Positions 35,437 to 39,698 of a DNA stretch of 39,698 nt are shown in pieces. The translations under genes were made by a program, and so were the position numbers. Source of the stretch: Methylophilaceae bacterium (lineage in GTDB: Bacteria > Pseudomonadota > Gammaproteobacteria > Burkholderiales > Methylophilaceae); the NCBI GenBank assembly GCA_017857755.1, contig JAFMCM010000013.1:1-39698 (forward strand). Direction: 5' to 3'. Numbering within the stretch: the first letter of the stretch is position 1; every line of letters begins with the position of its first letter. The notes below the pieces were generated by a model. It did not search any database and was not told the DNA's origin. It saw only the letters and a program-made list of their open reading frames with translations.

Positions 35437-35764
35437 ATTTGCATTATGGATATCCGTTTTACTCTTAATCACGAGTGCGAAGATCGCTTTCGCCAATCAT
35501 CATGAGGCTGACGACGCGGTTCAAGACGAAAACGGCCATCAGATGACAACAGAAGACCTTAGTATTGCCTACTTAGATGCCAACAAAGATGGTGTGATTA
35601 CCCAGCAAGAATATTTAGACGGCGATAGCCAGAATGATGCAAAAAAGTTTAAGCATATGGATGCCAATGGGGATGGATTATTAGATTTGTCTGAGCAGCG
35701 AGAGATTGAGGCAGTCTATCAAGAACTGCATGAACAATACAAAGCAAAAACAAAGTCAATTTAA
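35429..35764 (+). CDS. Secreted EF-hand calcium-binding-type protein
   Basis: A 111-residue protein with a signal peptide (cleavage near AFA-NHH, residue 22). It carries two canonical 12-residue EF-hand loops: DANKDGVITQQE (50-61) and DANGDGLLDLSE (78-89), with D-N-D at positions 1, 3 and 5 and Glu at 12. Just after cleavage is an acidic, His-bearing stretch NHHEADDAVQDENGH. AAAGG lies about 6 nt ahead of the ATG. It is the last gene of the metal locus and converges on lnt. The loops fit calcium; other hard cations of similar size are conceivable. The prolines at loop position 2 that mark lanmodulin are absent. The role beside the pump is unknown. Confidence 0.9.
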   Translation: MNKFALWISVLLLITSAKIAFANHHEADDAVQDENGHQMTTEDLSIAYLDANKDGVITQQEYLDGDSQNDAKKFKHMDANGDGLLDLSEQREIEAVYQELHEQYKAKTKSI

Positions 35765-35768
35765 ATCA

Positions 35769-37262
35769 TCAACGTTGTTTAGCGCGTTTGGTTAGGATGC
35801 CAATGAGGATGCCTAAGCTGATGATGATAAACGGCCAGTTTCCCCAATAGACGTATGGGGTGGTGCCTTGATAGCCTTGTGCGGTGACGTTAAGTGTGGT
35901 CGTAACATCATGTGGCGCATGGGCTAGCACGTAGCCACGTTGGTTGATCATAGCGGTAGCACCAGTGTTGGTTGAACGTAGTACCATGCGACCTGTTTCT
36001 AATGCTCTGGCCTGAGAGAATTGCATATGTTGATCAGCCGCATAGGATTGCCCATACCAAGCATCGTTGCTGATATTCACTAATACAGTGGCTTCTGGTA
36101 ATTGTTGAATGATTTCCTCGCCAAATACGTCCTCATAACAAATATTCACGGCTATCTTTTGGTTGTTGAGCAGCATGGACTTTTGTTTTGTGCCGCCGCG
36201 CGATAAGCCGCTGAGGGGTATATTGAGCCAGTCGCGATAAATCCAGCCGAGCATACTTTTTAACGGAATAAACTCACCAAACGGCACTAGGTGATTTTTG
36301 CTATAAGTTTGGGTAGGGGCTTTGCCAAGACTGAAAGCGCTGTTGAAGTACTCTTTTGTACTGATGTCATAATCGACCATACCAACAATGACATTGCTGT
36401 TATTTTCGATCGCATGTGTTTCTAATGCATCTTTAATGGCTGGGTCAAGTTGGCTAGCAATCACGGGCAGTGCAGTTTCGGGTAACACAATTAAATCGGC
36501 TTGGCTTTCTTTAGTCATGGCTACATAGCGTCGCATGGTGTTTTCTGCGCTGTCAGGCGACCATTTGATATCTTGCGGAATATTGCCTTGAATCAGGCTA
36601 GCAGTGAAGGGTTCACCTTGCGGCGAAGTCCAAGGTACGACTGTCAACAGACCACCGATGGCAAACAGCAGTGTGACGGCAGACATCATATTGCGCTGAC
36701 AGCGTTGGTTGAGGGCTTGTTGCTTATTCGTGAGCCAAATGCTAATGCAGCCAGCAATGCCAACAGTGATGGTCGAAACGCCATAAACACCAATCATGGG
36801 CATATAGCCTGCTAATGGACTATAGGGTGTTTGACTGTAACCGATGGTGAGCCAAGGGAAACCAGTGAAAATCCAGCTCCGCATCCAATCAGATAATCCC
36901 CATAATACTGGCGCACTAATGGATAAGAAGGTCAGTCGTTTACTAAAATAACCAACAAGCGCAGGGAAAAGCGCCATCAATGCACATAAACAAAAAGTGC
37001 AAAAACCAGCAAACCACCATGGCATGCCACCAAAATCATGAAGGCTAATGTATATCCAATAAATACCGACGATGTATAAACCTAAGCCAAACTGAAAACC
37101 TAGCTTTAAGCAAACTTTAGCTGATGGTGCTTTTGCCCACAAGTAAAGAATGCCAGTCAGCGCAATGATGGTGGCTGGGAAAAAATAAAATGGCGCGAAA
37201 CCGAGAACGGCGAGGGCGCCAAATAGGAAGGCTAATATTGGTTGAGGAGGCAGTTTAAGCAT
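35769..37262 (-). CDS. lnt: Apolipoprotein N-acyltransferase
   Basis: Adds the third acyl chain to lipoproteins in the inner membrane. The N-terminal part has about 6-7 hydrophobic helices (FLFGALAVLGFAPFYFFP at the start). The nitrilase-like domain carries the catalytic triad in VLPETALPV (Glu), YSKNHLVPFGEF (Lys) and VNICYEDVFGE (Cys). WYGQSYAADQHMQFSQARAL is also family text. The 497-residue length is standard. In many proteobacteria it follows corC directly; here a small lipoprotein gene, a terminator and a 234-nt gap intervene, so it needs its own promoter. A TATACT near 37302-37307 is a weak candidate. Confidence 0.96.
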   Translation of the reverse strand: MLKLPPQPILAFLFGALAVLGFAPFYFFPATIIALTGILYLWAKAPSAKVCLKLGFQFGLGLYIVGIYWIYISLHDFGGMPWWFAGFCTFCLCALMALFPALVGYFSKRLTFLSISAPVLWGLSDWMRSWIFTGFPWLTIGYSQTPYSPLAGYMPMIGVYGVSTITVGIAGCISIWLTNKQQALNQRCQRNMMSAVTLLFAIGGLLTVVPWTSPQGEPFTASLIQGNIPQDIKWSPDSAENTMRRYVAMTKESQADLIVLPETALPVIASQLDPAIKDALETHAIENNSNVIVGMVDYDISTKEYFNSAFSLGKAPTQTYSKNHLVPFGEFIPLKSMLGWIYRDWLNIPLSGLSRGGTKQKSMLLNNQKIAVNICYEDVFGEEIIQQLPEATVLVNISNDAWYGQSYAADQHMQFSQARALETGRMVLRSTNTGATAMINQRGYVLAHAPHDVTTTLNVTAQGYQGTTPYVYWGNWPFIIISLGILIGILTKRAKQR

Positions 37263-37498
37263 TTACTTGCGTTAAATCATCTTTTGTAATGTGCGCTTGT
37301 ACAGTATAAGTGAAAGCGATGAAAAATGAATCATATTGTGAAGAATGCACAACACCTTGATAAAGGAGGCGCAATAACAAGTTCAGGCGCCCGCGTTGCG
37401 ATACACACTCAACAACAGTCTGTGTCTGCAGGAGATATGATGTGGTTAACTGTAATATAGCATGCAGTTACCGTTAGGATTAAATAGCGACCAATAAA

Positions 37499-37523
37499 AA
37501 AAGGGCGGTCATACCGCCCTTTT
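37499..37523 (-). terminator. Intrinsic terminator downstream of the small lipoprotein gene
   Basis: An 11-bp perfect stem, AAAAGGGCGGT (37499-37509) with ACCGCCCTTTT (37513-37523), closes on a 3-nt loop. The A/T flanks give a U-run in both directions. It lies 18 nt past the lipoprotein stop and ends the phoH-ybeY-corC-lipoprotein transcript. Beyond it, 37263-37498 holds no gene that I can support, only the lnt leader region. Confidence 0.9.
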
Positions 37524-37540
37524 AATTCAGTAAAGACGAT

Positions 37541-37963
37541 TTACTTTGGGAGTTCATAAGCATGATCTGTATCGCTGATAGCCTCAGAGCCGTCATTATT
37601 CAAAAACACCACTTGCACGACTTTATCGTCAATAAAGTCTAATTCGGTTGTTTCATAATAAGCACCGTTCTCGTCAGTATTGATATTGTGATAATGCCAA
37701 ATAGACGCCACAATGCGGTTAGAGCCTCGAATTTTAACGTCATCCGCTTTTGCTGGCTCACCGAGTTGGGCAACAATGGCTTTTTTATCGAAGTTCTCGA
37801 TCGCTTTCACAAAGTCTTTTTCTGCTTTCGGAAGACTTTTTTCAGCGCTTAACTCTTTTTTTGTTTCATTTGCGGATGTTGCGGATTCAGAATGCTTCGT
37901 ATTGACTGAAGAACAAGCTGTACAAAAAGCCACTAAAAAAAATGCCACTAACAATTTCATCAT
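37541..37963 (-). CDS. Small lipoprotein of unknown function
   Basis: A 140-residue protein with a lipoprotein signal (LVAFFLVAFCTAC, Cys17 from the first Met). A lysine- and glutamate-rich linker follows (SANETKKELSAEKSLPKAEK), then a compact domain with LGEPAKADDVKIRGSNRIVA, IWHYHNI, ELDFIDDKVVQVVF. The pattern of GxP, then W-Y and a beta strand is reminiscent of SmpA/BamE-like folds that compare LGxP...W.Y..., but the identity is not secure. AAGGGG precedes ATGATG and lies within a small 6-bp inverted repeat. It is inserted between corC and lnt, whose product matures lipoproteins. Confidence 0.8.
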   Translation of the reverse strand: MMKLLVAFFLVAFCTACSSVNTKHSESATSANETKKELSAEKSLPKAEKDFVKAIENFDKKAIVAQLGEPAKADDVKIRGSNRIVASIWHYHNINTDENGAYYETTELDFIDDKVVQVVFLNNDGSEAISDTDHAYELPK

Positions 37964-37999
37964 TGAATCCCCTTAAAAGTTAAGGTAATAGAGTGAGCG

Positions 38000-38860
38000 C
38001 TAGGCAATTGGTTCAATTGCAGTGGGTTTATCTGGCAATATTTCGACCAGAATTGAATGTAAACGTCTGCTATCTGCACGAATGACAGTAATGTTTAAAT
38101 GATCAATCAGGATATGATCGCCACGTTTAGGCATGTGGCCAAACTTATTAACGACTAATCCACCAATTGTTGAAAACTCTTCATCAGAAAAGCTGGTGCC
38201 TAAAGCTTCGTTAAAGGCAGCAATTTCTGTGAGTGCCTTTACCCGATAATGTTTGGCAGATTGATGAATAATATTATCTTCATCTTCGTTATAGTCATAC
38301 TCATCCTCAATATCGCCGACAATTTGCTCAAGCACGTCTTCAATCGTGACCATGCCAGCAATGCCGCCATACTCATCCACGACCATTGCAATATGATTGC
38401 GGTTGCTTCTGAATTCTTTGAGTAATACATTCAGACGTTTTGACTCTGGAATAAAGACCGCAGGGCGTAACATATCACGAACCTCGAAATCTTCACCAGC
38501 ATAATAGCGAAGCAAATCTTTGGCCAGTAAGATGCCAATCACATCATTTTTATCATCTTCAATCACTGGAAATCGACTATGCGCAGTCTCAATAACGTAT
38601 GGGATAAACGTCTCAGGTGAGTCTGTGATGTCGATGACATCCATTTGTGAGCGTGGAATCATGATATCGCGCACTTGCATTTCACTCACTTGCAATACAC
38701 CTTCTATCATCGCGAGTGAGTCACCATCCATCAGATGGTTTTCGTAGGCGCTGTGCAATAAGTCAACTAATTGCTCACGATCTTCTGGTTCGCGTAATAA
38801 AAAGTGACTTAAACGTTCTAATAAACTGGGTTTGTGACTTGTTTCCGAATCGGATGCCAT
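38000..38860 (-). CDS. corC: CBS/CorC_HlyC domain protein (CorC)
   Basis: The 286-residue cytosolic protein has a leading PSLLERLSHFLLREPEDREQ segment, then two CBS repeats (VRDIMIPRSQMDVIDI; GIAGMVTIEDVLEQIVGDIE). A C-terminal transporter-associated CorC_HlyC domain follows (GLVVNKFGHMPKRGDHI). The MVVDEYGGIAGMVTIED motif is diagnostic. In enterics CorC is linked to magnesium and cobalt efflux; the family has also been tied to metal homeostasis more widely. Its place between ybeY and lnt is standard. It lacks the membrane DUF21 domain of larger HlyC/CorC proteins. Confidence 0.94.
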   Translation of the reverse strand: MASDSETSHKPSLLERLSHFLLREPEDREQLVDLLHSAYENHLMDGDSLAMIEGVLQVSEMQVRDIMIPRSQMDVIDITDSPETFIPYVIETAHSRFPVIEDDKNDVIGILLAKDLLRYYAGEDFEVRDMLRPAVFIPESKRLNVLLKEFRSNRNHIAMVVDEYGGIAGMVTIEDVLEQIVGDIEDEYDYNEDEDNIIHQSAKHYRVKALTEIAAFNEALGTSFSDEEFSTIGGLVVNKFGHMPKRGDHILIDHLNITVIRADSRRLHSILVEILPDKPTAIEPIA

Positions 38861-38871
38861 GCATGGGCGCC

Positions 38872-39309
38872 CTATGTAATAAGATAGGGGTTAGGATACC
38901 CTAATTGCAGCATTGTTGTCACCTCAATAGACTCCATTAATGCTGCTTGTTCTTCAATCTCATGGTTGTAACCATGTAAGTGTAGCGTACCATGCACCGT
39001 TAAGTGAGCAAAATGTGCCGCTATTGTTTTGTTTTGTTGTTTTGCTTCTTGAATTACCACGGGGGCACAAATGATAATATCGCCCATCAAATGCGGCTCT
39101 TCCGTTAAAGGAAAAGTCAATACATTGGTTGCATAATCTTTACCGCGGTAAGTTCGATTGAGTTTGCGACCCTCTACTTCGTCGACAATCCGTATCGTCA
39201 CTTCAGTATCAACACGCAGCGCCGCTTTAACCCATTTTCGAAGCTGATTTCTAGTGGGAAGCTGTGCTGCATTTGATGCAAATTGGACGGATAAGCTTAA
39301 ATTAGGCAT
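38872..39309 (-). CDS. ybeY: Endoribonuclease YbeY
   Basis: A metal-dependent RNase needed for 16S rRNA 3' maturation and 70S quality control. The zinc motif is HGTLHLHGYNHE near the C-terminus with its three histidines. EVTIRIVDEVEGRKLNRTYR and GKDYATNVLTFPL are conserved. I choose ATG 39307-39309 because MPNLSLSVQFASNAA aligns with the N-terminus of E. coli YbeY. An ATG 11 codons upstream (39342) falls in the centre of a 33-bp palindrome, so it is less likely. It lies between phoH and corC in the usual order. Confidence 0.93.
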   Translation of the reverse strand: MPNLSLSVQFASNAAQLPTRNQLRKWVKAALRVDTEVTIRIVDEVEGRKLNRTYRGKDYATNVLTFPLTEEPHLMGDIIICAPVVIQEAKQQNKTIAAHFAHLTVHGTLHLHGYNHEIEEQAALMESIEVTTMLQLGYPNPYLIT

Positions 39310-39323
39310 AGGGGCTAAGTGAT

Positions 39324-39356
39324 TGGCAATCTGATTAATCATTAATCAGATTGCCA
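39324..39356. promoter_or_regulatory. 33-bp near-perfect palindrome at the ybeY 5' end
   Basis: Two 16-bp arms (39324-39339 and 39341-39356) are exact reverse complements around one central base. Part of an arm reads CAATCTGATTAAT. The minus strand has TATAAT overlapping the upstream arm's edge (ATAATGG), so the palindrome would sit at or just after a transcription start. It is not followed by a T-run on the minus strand, which argues against a plain terminator for phoH. An operator, or an mRNA hairpin ahead of ybeY, are the simple readings. Confidence 0.6.
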
Positions 39357-39450
39357 TTATATAACTAATCTATTGAATACTTTCTGATTGTTTGATTCGC
39401 CATCACAAGATGGAACACAATTCACATCTAAATATGAGAAGAACAGTGGA

Positions 39451-39698
39451 CTAGTCCGCTTGACTTTCATAACGTTCGTAAGCATTGATGATCTTTTGCA
39501 CCAAAGGATGGCGCACTACATCAGCTGCTAAGAATTTAGTCATCGCGATTCCTTTAACATCATGCAAAATCTTTTGCGCTTCTACTAAGCCACTTTTTTG
39601 ATGTTTTTGTAAATCAATCTGAGTGACATCGCCAGTGATGACTGCTTTTGTGCCAAAGCCAATGCGCGTAAGAAACATTTTCATTTGCTCTGGCGTGG
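39451..39698 (-). CDS. PhoH family ATPase, C-terminal part (cut by window edge)
   Basis: Only the last ~82 codons are in view; the frame stays open through position 39698 on the minus strand. The text [19 protein letters not shown] and [10 protein letters not shown] is the signature of the PhoH/YbeZ C-terminal region, and [15 protein letters not shown] follows. PhoH/YbeZ is a predicted RNA-associated ATPase that pairs with YbeY. The Walker A part is beyond the window. It is followed by ybeY after a ~140-nt gap, wider than usual, containing the palindrome. Confidence 0.9.
   Translation of the reverse strand, partial: TPEQMKMFLTRIGFGTKAVITGDVTQIDLQKHQKSGLVEAQKILHDVKGIAMTKFLAADVVRHPLVQKIINAYERYESQAD

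Noticed and set aside
35429-35764. Lanmodulin-like lanthanide protein
   Set aside because: Lanmodulin has Pro at loop position 2 and more EF-hands; here both loops have Ala at position 2 and only two loops exist, so only generic EF-hand binding is claimed.

Overview
The window reads as ordinary chromosome of a betaproteobacterium. Protein sequences and gene order (recA-recX-alaS-lysC; panB-panC-panD next to rsfS-rlmH; plsC-gmhB-glyS-glyQ; phoH-ybeY-corC-lnt; a small zinc-finger gene beside ilvE) fit the Methylophilaceae/Nitrosomonadales group best, for example a Methylotenera- or Methylophilus-like methylotroph. That placement is inference from family resemblance. No methanol-oxidation gene lies in the window. 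The DNA looks moderately AT-rich (not counted), and I saw no insertion sequence, phage gene, integrase or CRISPR array.

Layout. 1-8.3 kb, minus strand: mog, thiL, pgpA, pncC (stand-alone CinA C-domain), recA, recX, alaS, lysC, then a tRNA-Ser(GCU) cut by the window edge. 8.4-12.5 kb: a secreted PDZ protein (plus), nhaD and darP (minus), pmbA (plus). 12.5-21.0 kb, minus: mlaA, phrB, rlmH, rsfS, panD, panC, panB, a deoxynucleoside kinase, folK, pcnB and a PduO-type cobalamin adenosyltransferase. 21.1-24.2 kb: murI (plus), a decayed gene remnant, a zinc-finger protein and ilvE (minus), and a SCO-type copper lipoprotein (plus). 24.2-29.2 kb, minus: a YgjP-like metallopeptidase, plsC, gmhB, glyS, glyQ. 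29.4-35.8 kb, plus: a heavy-metal RND efflux locus. 35.8-39.7 kb, minus: phoH (partial), ybeY, corC, a small lipoprotein gene and lnt.

How the genes work together. Most of the window is housekeeping: DNA repair and recombination (recA, recX, phrB), aminoacyl-tRNA synthesis (alaS, glyQS), pantothenate synthesis (panBCD), other cofactors (thiL, folK, mog, adenosyltransferase), ribosome assembly and rRNA quality (darP, rlmH, rsfS, ybeY), RNA polyadenylation (pcnB), and envelope construction (murI, pgpA, plsC, gmhB, mlaA, lnt). IlvE and LysC add amino-acid synthesis.

The accessory part is the metal locus at 29.3-35.8 kb. A histidine-rich two-helix membrane protein comes first. A hairpin with a U-rich tail follows, then an overlapping czcC-czcB-czcA set, a coupled 38-codon reading frame, and a secreted two-EF-hand protein. 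The pump lacks the first acidic residue of the classical CzcA motif, so its substrate is open. This locus is the best candidate for something not yet described. Other points worth a second look are a 33-bp near-perfect palindrome at the ybeY 5' end, the decayed gene downstream of murI, and a PDZ protein of unknown role.
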